Assembly (NCBI RefSeq): GCF_000283155.1
Contig: NW_004454163.1
Coordinates: 4,098,210 to 4,162,209, forward strand
From: Ceratotherium simum simum
Taxonomy: Eukaryota > Chordata > Mammalia > Perissodactyla > Rhinocerotidae
DNA length: 64,000 nt
Reading direction: 5' to 3'
Under the pieces are notes generated by a model, which was not told the DNA's origin, searched no databases, and saw only the letters and a list, made by a program, of their open reading frames with translations. Within the stretch, counting starts at the first letter, position 1, and every line of letters begins with the position of its first letter. This document shows, in pieces, positions 12,490 through 23,651 of this stretch. A program made the translations under genes and the position numbers.

Positions 12490-13248
12490 TTAATACTGAG
12501 ATTTGCTCATTCATTTATTAAATACTTATCCAGTTTTTCCTACTTGCACTGTGCTAGGATCTGGGAAATAGTAAAAATAATTTTAGACATCTTTAACCTG
12601 AAATTTAAGTCAACATTCTCGTGAAACTGGGAGTAGGAGTGGGAGTTGAGACGTAGGGGAGCATCTTCATGTGGAAATGTCTTCTAAAAGAAGAATTAAT
12701 CCCATGTGATTTAAAATATTTTAACAGGTTTTATATTTTGTCAAGTATGACAAAATAATACATAAACCAACATTAAAAGTTATTTTTCAAGTTGCATATA
12801 ATAGCTGGTATTCTTAAGACTGATAATCCTGCCGAAGACCAGAGGGAGTCTGAGTCTTCCTAGAACTGCTGCTCAGTAAGTGAAAAGACAGATACTTCAG
12901 GAATCTCAAACAAAAATAAACGAGTTTACAAGCTGGTCTACCAGAACTTGCTATTTCAATAAGGCAGCCAAAAGAGCAAAAGAGACTAAAATACTCTCTT
13001 TAAACTATGATGTAGTCAATCACAATGGTCAAACCAGTTTTCCTTTTACAGATGAACGGAGTGTCTTAAGACTGGCCATGGGGATACTCATTTAAGACTT
13101 TCAAAACAACCAGATTACTTGAAACGCAAGAGCACTGAAGGAGCTACGTCCAAATCTTGTCTTGTGGGTCTAAATGTTTCTCACCATCTGCTGTCCCCTA
13201 CAAGGTCCTCTCCTATTCTTTCTTCATAATTTTCAGGCGTGGCCAATT
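12490..13248. other. Intronic sequence, nothing recognised
   Basis: No gene or named repeat identified between two ERE copies. Confidence 0.45.
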
Positions 13249-13266
13249 AAAACAGGTGATAACTAG

Positions 13267-13465
13267 GGCGGCGCGTGGCCTAGTGGTTAAGTTCAGCACA
13301 CTCTGCTTCAGGGGCCTCGGTTCAGCTCTGGGGCGTGGACCTACACCACTTCTCCAGCCATGCTGAGGCGGGACCCACATACAAAATAGAGGAAAACTGG
13401 CACAGATGTTAGCTCAGGGCGAATCTTCCTCAGCAAAAACTAAATAAAAAATAAAATAAAAAAAT
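13267..13465 (+). mobile_element. ERE SINE with near-perfect target duplication
   Basis: Head GGCGGCGCGTGGCCTAGTGGTTAAG, one 'GTTAGCTCAGGG' module and an AAATAAA-rich tail. The flanking repeat AAAACAGG(T/A)GATAACTAG (13249-13266, 13466-13483) has one mismatch. Confidence 0.93.
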
Positions 13466-14089
13466 AAAACAGGAGATAACTAGAGGAAAGTAAAAGTATA
13501 CAGTGTATAAAAGAACACCTTTTAAGACTTTCTTCATCATCCACTTCGTGTATAACGTTATACCAGGCACTTCTTTCCTGCTAACAATTACATAACTACA
13601 GGTGCTCAGAAAGTCACCATCCACCCAGTAAAAGTAGCGATGCATACATGCTAAAAAAAAAAGATTCAAGTGTCTTGGTAGCATCTGGTCAGACTCACAC
13701 GTGAATCTGGATTAAGTCAAAAGTTCCTTTCCTAACTTCCTACTCTGGTCTCTCCCAAGCCCAATCTTGGGTTAAATTAGTTCATAACACTTTCTCTCTG
13801 ACAAAGACCTTACACCACCTTTTTATAACCTGTGGATTACTTGATCAATAACCTGGAATAGCCAGAAGGAAATAGGCTAAAGTGTCACTCAGCATTTCCC
13901 TCAGTTTCTTTACCTGTGCAAGGATAATAAAATCTACTTATTATTCAGTGGACTTCTGTTGCCTAAATGATATACTCTGAAGCCTCCCCACTCAACTGGT
14001 CCGCACCTCCACTATACCAATCTTATATATGTATATTGTTTTGCAATACATGTGTATTTCACATATATTATTGTATTTAATTATCACAG

Positions 14090-14225
14090 TAAGTAGCTAC
14101 ACAAGAATGCAGGCTGCATGAGGACAGAGATTTTTGTCTGATTTGTTCAGTGCTATTGTCCCAATACCTATAACAGGGCTTGACATATAGCAGGGGATTA
14201 ATAAATATTAGCTGATTGAACAAAT
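14090..14225 (+). mobile_element. L2 3' end
   Basis: 'GAGGACAGAGATTTTTGTCTG..CTATTGTCCCAATACCTATAACAGGGCTTGACATATAGCAGG..AATAAATATTAGCTG' is the conserved L2 terminal block. Confidence 0.85.
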
Positions 14226-14279
14226 TAATGGATAACCGTGAGACAGATGGGCAAGTATAATGTTCATTTTTTCTGCACT

Positions 14280-14412
14280 AGAAAACTACAAATCAAAGGG
14301 TTCAAGGGACCTGATCAGGATCACGTGGCTATGAAATGGCAACACCTATATCTGAACGGAGGTTTCCAGGCTCCAAATCCAGATCCTTTCAACTACTGTC
14401 TCTCTCACCCCG
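14280..14412 (-). mobile_element. MIR-like relic
   Basis: 'CAGGATCACGTGGCTATG..CCAGGCTCCAAATCCAGATCC' follows the order of a reversed MIR core. Strongly diverged. Confidence 0.5.
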
Positions 14413-14529
14413 GGCATATGTACCCTCTTCCGATACAGAATGAGAGGGGAAATGAAGCCACAGAGAAGCATAACACATCTTCCTAGAATAAGACTTACAT
14501 TAAGTTTCTTTAGAAAAAAATTTTTTTAA

Positions 14530-16585
14530 ATAAATATATTAAAGTAATATCAACCATGGAGATTTTGAGAACTTACATTAATTTCAAGGATAAAAAAGAG
14601 ATCTAGAAACACCTTTGACATTTGCAAGCAGCCACTTGGAGCCTCTCTTTGATCTGAAGCTCCATGTTTCTGCTCCTTCGGCCCTCCAGACACTTAAATG
14701 GTAAAATTAGAGAAGCGCCTCAGCACAAAGCAAGGACCAAAGTTCCCACAGTCCCAACACATCTGGGGCTTAGAATCAGCTCCGACTCCTCCACCCAGCT
14801 AGGAAGGAGATCTATCTGCTGATCTATCTGCACAGCTGCCTCCAACTCCTACCACCTTTTTTTCTCTCAATCCATGCAGCCTTGGTCTTCCTCTTCCTTT
14901 CAACAAACACCATCAATTCCTCTTTCACTGCTCTAGACCAGCATTCTTCGAACTGGGGTACATGTCTGAAGCAAAGCCAACACTTCCCGATGGGTTCACC
15001 ATCACAGCTGTCAGGGAATAATTCCCAGACCCCCAACTTCCAAATATTCTCTTGTCTAAAAATGGATCTGCCTGGGACCAAGACTGTGATGGAGGGACAT
15101 CCACCCAGTGATGAATGGAAGCTGTTCTTCACCCACTTTACAAAAGTAATGTATTTGCATTACCTTCCCCAGATCTTTCTAAACGGCATTACCCCAGGGT
15201 GTAAAGACCTCAGGGCGACAAACAAAAGAACAAATAAAAACGCTAATGCAGGTTGAGGAGTGAAAGGCTCCAGCATTTGGGTAACACCCTCCTTTTCTAA
15301 GTCAGGTAATTTCCAATTCTTTGTTTAAACAACCTGAAATATTTAAATACAAAGATCCTTATGGCCAAAAGAATTACAAAATACTGGGTTTCAATTTATA
15401 TACTTTTTTGCTACAGAAAGGAAGACAGAGTGATCAATAAGACACTTTCAAGCATAAAAATATATTACTTCGGGATAGAATTTTATAGGAGAAGGGAAAC
15501 GGAAATATGAATTTAAGGACAAAAAGACAAGGTTTAAAAATTTTAACGGTTTAAGAACTTATTTATGCATTTTTAAAAATGAATGATACTCGGAAGCAAA
15601 TACAGATCCTACTAGTGCTTTTTAAATGATGTAACAATTTAAAACACCAATATTTACAATATGCTGAAAAATGAAATCTTTTGCAACTACTTAAACTTAG
15701 GATGAAAAGTTTTAGCAATTAGCTTAAAAATGTGTGCAGGGTACAGAGTTTTACAGAATCTTTTAGGAGCTACAGGAGCAGAAAAGTTAGAAGCACACTG
15801 CTATAGACCAACCTGTCGGAGCCCTTCCAAGACAAAATACTGGAGACAGAGAATGAACAATGTCCCACCTACCTAGTTTTGAGTGAAGATGGGCTGGAGA
15901 AGGGGTGGGTATCAGCATTTTCCCCACCCTCCTCTTAGTCATAAACACATTTGTTGAACCTGGTTCTACAGCCAACAGTTTCTAAGATTGATGATCAAGT
16001 TTAATATCCAATCTTAACTGCATTGCTGACTTAGCCCTTGGCTGAGGAGATGTATCTCACTAAGGAGAATCACTACAGTACTCTTCTTTGAGTTCTCCAG
16101 AAAGACTCATGAGGCAATACCATAAAGGCTCACTAATTTTGTATCTATCTTATTATACGATGACCAATTTCACCACCAGGGATGTAATATGGAATGCGTC
16201 TATCTGACTGGCATTTCAAGACTGACACGCATAATGCAAAGAACTGGAGAGTTCTTTACTTACTGTGTAGTTAATATTTTAAGTAAGGCAAGTGTACTGA
16301 GCAGTAACCTCAGATACCTCTCCATACCCTAAGCCCTCACACTCCACTTTCTTCCTTCTTTCTCTGATTCCGTACTCTCTTCTTCCCCACTGCCCCTCCC
16401 TCTTTCAGCCACTCCTTTGGGAAGGAGAAACTCATCTAAATATGATGGATGAGACCAGCACTTAATTCGGTGTCTACACTGTTTTAAAAATACTGACTTT
16501 CTGGTCCTCGAGCTCTTGGAGAGACAGTGAGGCTATTTAGAGCAGACATTAGACCTACTCCAAACCTACTCCCATTTAGTATGAG
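14530..16585. other. Intronic sequence, nothing recognised
   Basis: About 2 kb without a clear repeat or gene. The overlapping open frames of 102 and 124 codons at 14824-15256 lie on opposite strands, lack splice context and show no domain. Confidence 0.5.
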
Positions 16586-16589
16586 AAGG

Positions 16590-16800
16590 CAGTACAGTTT
16601 GAGATAAAAGGTCTGTCTTGAGAGTCAGAAACTCGGCTGGAGATCCCACTCACCCATTTACTAGGTATGTCATTCAAATTCTCTGAATCTCAGGTTCCCA
16701 AAGACCTTAAAACGGGGTGCTGGGGATTTGAGACAATACACATCAAGCACCTAGAAATGTACCAGCACATAATAGGTATTCAGTAATCATCAGTTATGAA
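16590..16800 (+). mobile_element. MIR
   Basis: 'GTCAGAAACTCGGCTGGAGATCCC..ACTAGGTATGTCATTCAAATTCTCTGAATCTCAGG..TACCAGCACATAATAGGTATTCAGTAA' keeps the MIR landmarks in order. Confidence 0.75.
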
Positions 16801-17113
16801 ATTAGATGTTAATATAATATTCTTTAACGATTGCTTAAAATCAGCCCTTAGTTTTCTCCTGGCATAATATCAACCAGTGGCATGTTTTTCAATTTCTTTC
16901 TAGTCTCTTTGAAAACAAGTGATTTGGAAAATGACTACCTTTTATGTCTAAGAACAGGGTGTCCGTGTGTAAAATGTACCTGCAGTACTAAAACCGCCAA
17001 AAAACAGACACAGGACGAGGACCACACGAAACCTGAGATTTCACATAGAGCATTGGCATGGCCTTAACATGTTCTAAGCACTACTGTGAAACACATTGAA
17101 AAATAAGCATGGA

Positions 17114-17282
17114 GGGGCCGGCCCGGCGGCGTAGTGGTTAAGTTCATGCGCTCCACTTAGGCAGCCCCCAGGGTTCGCAGGTTCAGATCCCGGGTGGCAG
17201 GCATCCCACATAAAATAGAGAAAGATGGGCACAGATGTTAGCTCAGTGCCCATCTTCCTCACAAAAAAATAAATAAATTTCA
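17114..17282 (+). mobile_element. ERE SINE with internal deletion
   Basis: Head GGGGCCGGCCCGGCGGCGTAGTGG. The segment between the B box and 'GGCATCCCACATA' is shortened, and the copy has one tail module. The short flanking repeat AGCATGGA lies on both sides. Confidence 0.9.
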
Positions 17283-17479
17283 AAAAAGCATGGAAATCTA
17301 TGATCGACTCTTTTAAAGTCTCTCCAAATTTAACTGGTAAGCTAACACTTTCCCCCCATCAAATTAGCAAAGGTTTTTTTTTGGAAGATATTCAATATTG
17401 TAAGGCTGAGGGGAGAGTGTTACTTCCACACTTCTGATAGTGTAAAGAGTATCACCGTTAGTCTCTAAAGCAATCTGAC

Positions 17480-17830
17480 AACATATATCCAGGACTTAAA
17501 AAAGATTAACATGCTTATTCAGCAAATGCAGGAATATAGCCTAACTCAAACAAACAGACTTCTGTACAAGAGTGTTCCTTATATCACAACTTATAATCGT
17601 AAAAAATAAAGTAGCTTGATGTCCACCATACAGGACTAGATCATATAGCCATCCCATGGAATGTTATGCAGCTATTTAAAAATACATATTTAAATAAGAT
17701 ACCATTGTTAACTGAAAGTAGCAAGGTATAAAGCAGTATTTGGCTATGATTCCAAATTCGTGTGTGCCATTGTGATTCTCAAGGGGGAACAAGAGAAAAT
17801 TTACAATAAAGAATTGGAATTACACACAGT
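17480..17830 (+). mobile_element. Old L1 3' fragment
   Basis: 'CACTATACAGG'-type and 'CATCCCATGGAATGTTATGCAGCTATTTAAAAATA' phrases mark the L1 3' region. Heavily decayed. Confidence 0.6.
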
Positions 17831-19429
17831 GATCAAAATCCATTCCACAGCTTGAAAGGACACAGTGTTAAGACTTGCTACCCACGGCCCAGTTTTAAAA
17901 AGAAGTGTGGGAGGACTACACTGCTGATTCAGATCCTTTTTATGAATGGCAGGGATATAGAAAGTGGCTAATAATGCTAAAAGTTATGTCTGCAACTGAT
18001 ATTTAGCCTCTTTAAACTTTCAGTTTAATGAAGCTTTTGGGTGACTTTTACACCACATGTACCAGTGTTCTCTGCTTAGCTAAGAAGTTTTGGCGGAGTG
18101 TGCCAAGATGAGAGAAGGTCAGAAAAGGTCAGGACTCATAACCTTCCAATATATACAATTTTGCACAGTGGAAGAGGAAATGAAACACTGTAAACACACA
18201 TTCTCTCCTTCTTTCTCTCGGATTCAGATCTGCAGATATATTTAAAGCACAAAACACTTCCCTGCTCTAAGCAGAAATGCCTCAACACACCACTTGTCCC
18301 TCCTTGGATTCATATGCACTTCATTACTAGTTTTAAAACTCCTAATTTATTCCCAATGCTCACCACTACCACCACCAACCAAACAAGGCTAGCAAGCATG
18401 CCAAGATTGTTTTCCAGCTTTCACGAACTTTCCTGCATTTTTCACATCAGTACTTCAAATGTCTAACCCCACAGATAAGAAACGGAATAAAATGCCTTTG
18501 GACATTTATACATCTCACGTTACGCGCGCTCTTGTACTCCAGAAGAGGAGGAGTAACTCAACTCCTTGTGACTTGAAAAGACATCTTTCTGTTCAGGGCT
18601 CTTCTGACGTGGCCTGTGTGACCCCAGGTCTATCTGTTTGCCTGCCAGCCTGGGCCCAGGTGCTTCCAGCAGCCCCACAGCAGAGCAAGCTGGTTTCTGC
18701 AAACAGTCTGAAATCGCCTGAAGCCAAAAATCAACTGAAGTTATTGTGAAAACACAAGAGCAGACAAAACACACCTAAATTGCCACCTTACATGTCAAAC
18801 TCTCCAACTGAAAGGTGTCTACTTGCTTGCCAGTATGCACATCTACTTGTTTGCAGATGTCATAGTGCAGAACAAACAGCTGGGGGATGTTTGGTTGGTT
18901 TCTGGTGGTGAGTTTCAGGAAATCCAAGCATTTCTTAGTTCTGAGCTCAGGTTGCAAGTCAATATAGGTTTTGACGACTTAAATTTTTTCCAGGCTGGAA
19001 ATGCGCTAAGCTAATAATTAACCTTAAGCATACCATCACTTCTGCTAAAAACATTTTCTACACACAGCCCTAAATTACTTTCAGTTCGGTTAAACAAAAC
19101 AGACAAGCTGTAATAAAAGGTCTCCGAGAAACGTGATCCCTTTCATTGGTCACCCAGGAGCTTTTCCTCTGAAATCGGCTGCTTCTTGTGGGGGAAGGCG
19201 GAGGACAGCATCCGAAATAAAGATGCCACTCGAAGCACAATTATTTTGTAAGAAAGTTGCCTAAGATAACTCTTCAGGGTTTCCTAGGTTGAATAATTCT
19301 TGCAGGCGGGTGGGGAGAGACAGCTCGCCTCCAAGATTACTATCTGCAGAGGCTTCCCCTAGGTTGATTTTTTTTTTAGGCGTCCTTTTAAATTATACTG
19401 CAAGGGCTCTGATTTTCACATCTCTAACT
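17831..19429. other. Promoter-proximal intron 1 sequence
   Basis: No mobile element recognised in about 1.6 kb, which is unusual for this window. It holds an isolated CpG patch at about 18518-18530 (TTACGCGCGCTC) and no exon. A regulatory role is possible but not shown. Confidence 0.4.
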
Positions 19430-19602
19430 GCTGCTGGGGGGAGTTGAGAGCAACGCGCCAGGGCTGCGGCAGCCGCTCCGGCCAACTCCGGGGGTTGGGG
19501 GGAGCCCACTCCCACCCGCCCGAGCCCCCGCGCGCGCACACCCGCGCGGAGACTGCGGTCCGCGCCCGTCTGCCCTGCGCCGGCGGCCCGGCCGGGACTC
19601 AC

Positions 19603-19723
19603 CGCTGTCCAGCCGCGCGATCTGGGGCAGCCGGTAAGTGCTGACCAGCAGGTCGAGCGGAACGGCCACCGAGCTCCACTTCACATCCTTGAGGCTGCAG
19701 CCCAGAGAGGGCGCCGGGTCCAT
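19603..19723 (-). CDS. GAREM1: GAREM1 coding exon 1 (N-terminal 40 codons, partial gene)
   Basis: First coding exon of GRB2-associated and regulator of MAPK1 (GAREM1/FAM59A), a cytoplasmic adaptor that is phosphorylated after EGF-receptor activation, binds GRB2 and SHP2 and promotes ERK signalling. Seen here: a minus-strand ATG at 19723 in a strong start context (A at -3, G at +4) opens MDPAPSLGCSLKDVKWSS..RLPQIARLDS. The frame then meets a GTGAGT donor, read as ACTCAC at 19597-19602 on the plus strand, leaving one base of the next codon (phase 1). An in-frame TGA at 19919-19921, with no in-frame ATG between, supports this start. The 40 residues begin the CABIT module; the full family protein is roughly 870-880 residues, so nearly all of it lies beyond position 1. 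The paralogue GAREM2 has a different N-terminus, so the GAREM1 call is firm, although it rests on memory of the family rather than an alignment. Confidence 0.93.
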
Positions 19724-20156
19724 CTTCCCCGCCTCCTGCTGCCCCGCGCTCCCGCCGCCGCCGGCACCACCCGCGCCTCGGCGGCCGCCGCTGCTCGCGC
19801 TCGCGGTCTGGGACGCGCGGGAGGCGCCGGGCACTCCGGGGGCGCGGCGGCTGGGAGGGAGGGGGCCCGCGCCCGGCTCAGCTGCCGCTGCGGGGCATGG
19901 CTGGGGCGCCCAGCGCCCTCAAGCCCCGAGAGGACTCGCAGCAGCCCTGTGGCTGCGGGCGGCCCGGGTGGCTGCGGCGGCTCCCGCTCCGCCTCCTCCT
20001 CTGGCCCCGGGTCTGCAGCTGCGGCGGCCGCCCGCTCGCCTCCTCCTCCTCTTACCCCTCCTTCCCTCCGCCTCGAGCGTGTGAGGAGGAGCCGCGGGTC
20101 TGAGAAACGCCATAGCAGCGCTCCCAGCACTGACTAATCAACAAGGTGCGAGCAAC

Positions 20157-20222
20157 GCCTGCGCAGCTCGCGGAGACACCGCCTCCGCCCCCGCCTCCCC
20201 GGCGCCGCCCGCTCCGCCTCCC
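20157..20222 (-). promoter_or_regulatory. Core promoter cluster: NRF1-like site and GC boxes
   Basis: A CCTGCGCAG core at about 20158-20166 resembles an NRF1 half-site. It is followed at 20180-20222 by a run of CCGCC/CCGCCC units, which on the minus strand are Sp1/KLF-type GC boxes. They lie about 430-500 bp upstream of the GAREM1 ATG, a usual distance for a CpG-island promoter. Function is inferred from motif density alone. Confidence 0.5.
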
Positions 20223-20450
20223 GCGCGGCCTCCTCCTCCCGCGGCCCGGCGGGCTCGGCGCGGCGTCGGCTTCCCGGCTGCGGCGGCCGGCGCCAGCAGC
20301 ACGGCGCGCTCCGCAAGCTTTAGCTCTCGCTCCCCCGTCCGACCGCTCGGGCGCCCTGCAGCCTCGGTGGGCGCCGCTGCGCGCCCAGCCTCCTTCCCTG
20401 CCCGAGACCCTTCCCGGAGCCCGGGAGGAGCAGAGCGTGCTGAGGAATCT

Positions 20451-20860
20451 TTCTCTTAGTCGCAGTGTTGGGCACCCTCCCCTCATGCTTCCCACCTTGG
20501 CTCTGGAGTTGCTAAGACGGGGCACAAAGGAGACCTATTTGGTACTCATCTCTTGCGAGTGCCACAGGCATTTCTCCCCAACCCTACAGTTCTACAAACC
20601 GAGCTGGAAGTTAATCCCACCAGTCTAGACTTTGGCTGCTAGGCAGAATGAAAAAGGCCCCAACACCGAGAAGGAGAAAGATGATGAATGATCGGTACCT
20701 ACATAAGGGAAGGTGACCGTGGGGTTTAGTACTTTCATTGTATGACGAAGCTGCTGGGAACCGGGAAGGATGAGGCCACCAACCGCCCTAGACATGCCAA
20801 GGGACAGGGCACCAAGGGACAGGGCAAACTAGATTACTGGGAGCCTACTGGCGCCAGCGG
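20451..20860. other. Upstream flank of the CpG island
   Basis: Falling GC content; no repeat or gene seen. Confidence 0.5.
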
Positions 20861-20861
20861 T

Positions 20862-21022
20862 TTTTTTTCCCCCCCAAAGCCCCAGTAGACAGTTGTATGT
20901 CATAGTTGCACATCCTTCTAGTTGTATGTGGGACATGGCCTCAGCATGGCCGGAGAAGGGGTGCATCGGGTTCACCAGCAGCAGAGCGCGAGCACTTAAC
21001 CTCTAAGCCATGGGGCTGGCCC
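20862..21022 (-). mobile_element. ERE SINE, short form
   Basis: T/C-rich reversed tail, 'AAAGCCCCAGTAGACAGTTGTATGTCATAG', then a shortened head ending CATGGGGCTGGCCC. Confidence 0.9.
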
Positions 21023-21039
21023 TGGGGCAGCTGTTTTCA

Positions 21040-21175
21040 CATGCTTTCCCCAATTCTCTTTCGATCTTAAAGGCTGGGATAGTCCCTGTTTTCTAGATTA
21101 GGTAATTAGGCAAGGTTACACAACTTGTAGATGGTGGTGCTAGTATTCAAGCCCACAGTTCGCTTTCCCTGATAA
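21040..21175 (-). mobile_element. MIR-like relic
   Basis: 'CTGTTTTCTAGATTAGGTAATTAGGCAAGGTTACACAACTTGTAGATGGTGGTGCTAGTATTCAAGCCC' matches a reversed MIR core. Confidence 0.7.
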
Positions 21176-21179
21176 ATCA

Positions 21180-22256
21180 TTTTTTCCCCCCAATATTGAG
21201 CATGGCCTGCTCACTGCGGACAGAGCTCAGAATGTAAAGGTGGCTGTGAGATACGTTTCTTTAGGCATATCCTGACTTTTGTGTGCTAATCTTTTTTTAG
21301 CATTATTTTATACTAGCAGAGGTGAGTGGTTGCCAGGTGAAAGGGTTGCATATCAACTCTTTCTGTTTTTCAACACGTATTCAGTGTTCAGTGCATGACA
21401 AGGCAGAACAAGCACCGGCTTCGCCCGCGCAAGGGGACTTAAAAACATCCTGCTTGTCTTTCAGTGGGCTGACTTAGGTCTGTGCCAATGAATAAACACC
21501 TCCATTAGCAATTGAAGAAAAACAGATCCTTCTACACCCACCTTCCTTATCCTATCACTTTGAAGCATTGGCGATAATTTTCACAAAATTCTTTTGCTGA
21601 AAGTTTTGACGTTTGTGTCATTCACGTTAATATTTCAAAAAATTCTTGGAAAAAAGTGGGAAACATTTTAGCATATATTTTACTCAGAATCACAGGTCTA
21701 TAGAGTTCTAAGATTTGCTAATATAATGAAGAATTTTTAAAAACCATAAGGAGCTAAGTGCCAGCTATGTCTTTTCTATTTAAATAATTAATCATTTCTG
21801 GAACTAAAGCTCAGACTCTAAAAACGATATAGGAAACATTTAAGAATGGGCAGGGTCAGGGGTCCTTCAACCAGTAGGTAGATCCTAAAACCTTATAGTA
21901 GATTGATTTTTAAAAAATAACTTTCTGCTGCTATTATATCCTCTTTAAAAGCTTCAGGGAATAGAAGTAGTTCCCTCTCACGGAAGGGTTGGCGACTTAT
22001 GACCTAAAGACAAGATAAAAAGTACAAAGATTAATGCAGTCACCTTTTTTTTAATCAATAAAGGACTTGCATTAGATTTGCTCTTATTGCTGACCTTGAA
22101 GACAAGGTTTCTTTTTAATTTTGAGTATTAAAGGGAAGACATTTCAATGAGCTACAAATTCTTATGTAAGTCTCCTGTCCTGGTGGAACTCTTAGAAAAG
22201 ATCCTATTTATAAGACACAGAGTTTGGGTTAAACTGTAAGAAACATCACCTAAGAC
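21180..22256. other. Intergenic, nothing recognised
   Basis: AT-rich; no recognisable gene or repeat. Confidence 0.45.
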
Positions 22257-22266
22257 AGGTAATCTG

Positions 22267-22585
22267 GGCTGTGCCCCGTGGCTTAGCTGTTAAGTGCACA
22301 CACTCCGCTACTGGCAGCCTGGGTTTGGATCCTGGGCACGCACCGTTGCACTGCTTCTCAGGGCATGCTGAGGCAGTGTCCCACATACAGCATCTAGAAG
22401 GATGTGCAACTATGACATACAACTATCTACTGGGGCTATGGGGAGAAAAAGGGAAAAAAAAGGAGGAGGATTGGCAATAGATGTTAGCTCAGGGCCGGTC
22501 TTCCTCAGCAAAAAGAGGAGGATTGGCATGGTTGTTAGCTCAGGGCTGATCTTCCTCACAAAAAAAAAAAAAAAGAAGAAGAAGG
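22267..22585 (+). mobile_element. ERE SINE, composite long form
   Basis: Full head, then the 'CATACAGCATCTAGAAGGATGTGCAACTATGACATACAACTATCTACTGGGGCT' block, then two GTTAGCTCAG modules and an A tail. The flanking GGTAATCT repeats at about 22258 and 22585. Confidence 0.93.
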
Positions 22586-22827
22586 GTAATCTTTCAATCT
22601 GGCTGAACTGCACTTCCAAACATGGTATGAGGGGGTGTGTTTCTGAAGATTGTTGGACCAATGCAAACCATGTATATAAAAGAATACCAACTCGATGTGG
22701 GGGCAAAACTTATAGGATTTTGTAGTTTATTAAAAGAGAATATCCAAGAAAAGTTTTCTATAAAGCAAAATTGCATGTACCAGTCCCTCGTTCCTACTGG
22801 GTACCTTTTTAAATTGAGATTTGTGGG

Positions 22828-22955
22828 AGGCAGCACATTATGGTGATTAAAAATATCAACTCCGGAGCCAGATGGCCTGGGTTTGATTAGTGCCTCTGCT
22901 ACTATTTAGGGTCTTGGGCAACGTGCTATTTCCTCCTCTGAAAAATGAGGATAAT
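22828..22955 (+). mobile_element. MIR, left part (split by an LTR)
   Basis: 'TTATGGTGATTAAAAATATCAACTCCGGAGCCAGATGGCCTGGGTTTGATT..GAAAAATGAGGATAAT' is the MIR 5' half. It breaks off exactly where the MLT1 LTR begins. Confidence 0.85.
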
Positions 22956-23651
22956 TGCTATAGACTGAATGTTTGTGTCCCCCGAAATTTCTTATGTTGA
23001 AACTGTCAACCTTAAAAGTAAAATATCTAGTTGTTTTACCAACAAAAGAAGTTTATTTAGGAATAGCCAAAGAATTTCAATTCACAATGCACATGCTATG
23101 GCAGAACATAGGCAGAGCCAACAAACGGGGGAGAGGATCATTATTTTATAGAGAAAAAGGAGGAAATTGGGAGGGATTGTTTGGAACAAAAGTCCATTGA
23201 AGAAAAGCAAGAGTTCGGAGTGGGTAATGGTTCTCATTGGCTGAGTTGCTGGCATAGTCATTCCTGTTTGTGATGCAGTGTATATTTCTTCCTGTAATAA
23301 ATGATTCTTGTTGATGACTTCTGTTAGGGTCTGTAATTGACTATCTTTCCTGTAATTGACCTGGAATGATACTGAGTGGGAGCTCCCCCTTCTGGCCTCC
23401 TGACTCCATTTTAAATGAAGTTTCCCTTTATTAGTTTTCACAAAACCTAATCCCCAAAGTGATGGTATTTGGAGGTGGGGTCTTTGGGAGATGATTAGGT
23501 CTATGAACCAGGAAGTTGCTCTCACTAGACACAGAGTCTACCAGCACCATGATCTTGGACTTCCCAGCCTCCAGAACAGTGAGAAATAAATTTCTGTTGC
23601 TAATAAGCCACCCAGTCTATGGTATTCTGTTATAGCAGTGGGAATAGACCA
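22956..23651 (+). mobile_element. MaLR (MLT1-type) LTR, itself interrupted
   Basis: 'TGCTATAGACTGAATGTTTGTGTCCCCCG' to '..AGTCTATGGTATTCTGTTATAGCAGTGGGAATAGACCA' is a recognisable MLT1 LTR. GGATAAT flanks it at 22949-22955 and 23652-23658. It contains a later LTR insertion at 23004-23442. Confidence 0.9.
23004..23442 (-). mobile_element. Solo LTR of a gammaretrovirus-like (ERV1) element
   Basis: 439 bp bounded by TG..CA, with a perfect 4-bp target duplication AAAC (23000-23003, 23443-23446). Read on the minus strand it starts TGTGAAAACTAATAAAGG and carries AATAAA near its end ('CTAAATAAACTTCTTTTGTTGG'), as ERV1-class LTRs do. No internal genes remain. Confidence 0.85.

Larger units (their letters stand above)
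1..19602 (-). other. GAREM1: GAREM1 intron 1 (5' portion, runs off the window)
   Basis: Everything left of the exon 1 donor is read as intron. No minus-strand frame here continues the CABIT domain, so exon 2 lies outside the window and intron 1 exceeds 19.6 kb. It holds eight ERE SINE copies (counting both members of the 10.6 kb pair), three L1 3' fragments, LTRs, and L2 and MIR relics, all listed separately. The remaining AT-rich sequence shows no recognisable gene, structural RNA or exon. Confidence 0.85.
19430..20450. promoter_or_regulatory. CpG-island promoter of GAREM1
   Basis: About 1 kb of very GC-rich sequence with dense CpG, in contrast to the CpG-poor flanks. It covers GAREM1 exon 1, its presumed 5' UTR and the start of intron 1. 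No TATA box is seen at a useful distance on the minus strand, so a dispersed, housekeeping-type start is expected, probably between about 19.85 and 20.2 kb. Long open frames on both strands here are a side effect of GC content. The island reaches some 700 bp beyond the ATG and could also support divergent plus-strand transcription. Confidence 0.9.

Noticed and set aside
14824..15256. Opposed 102 and 124 codon frames in intron 1
   Set aside because: No homology, splice or promoter context; expected by chance at this length.
19424..19834. 136-codon frame covering GAREM1 exon 1 with a longer N-terminus
   Set aside because: It starts at GTG, not ATG, and reads past the GTGAGT donor into intron 1.
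19638..20628. Overlapping 148-160 codon frames on both strands of the CpG island
   Set aside because: All frames are open because of GC bias. They are Ala/Pro/Arg-rich and unrelated to the GAREM1 frame apart from exon 1 itself.
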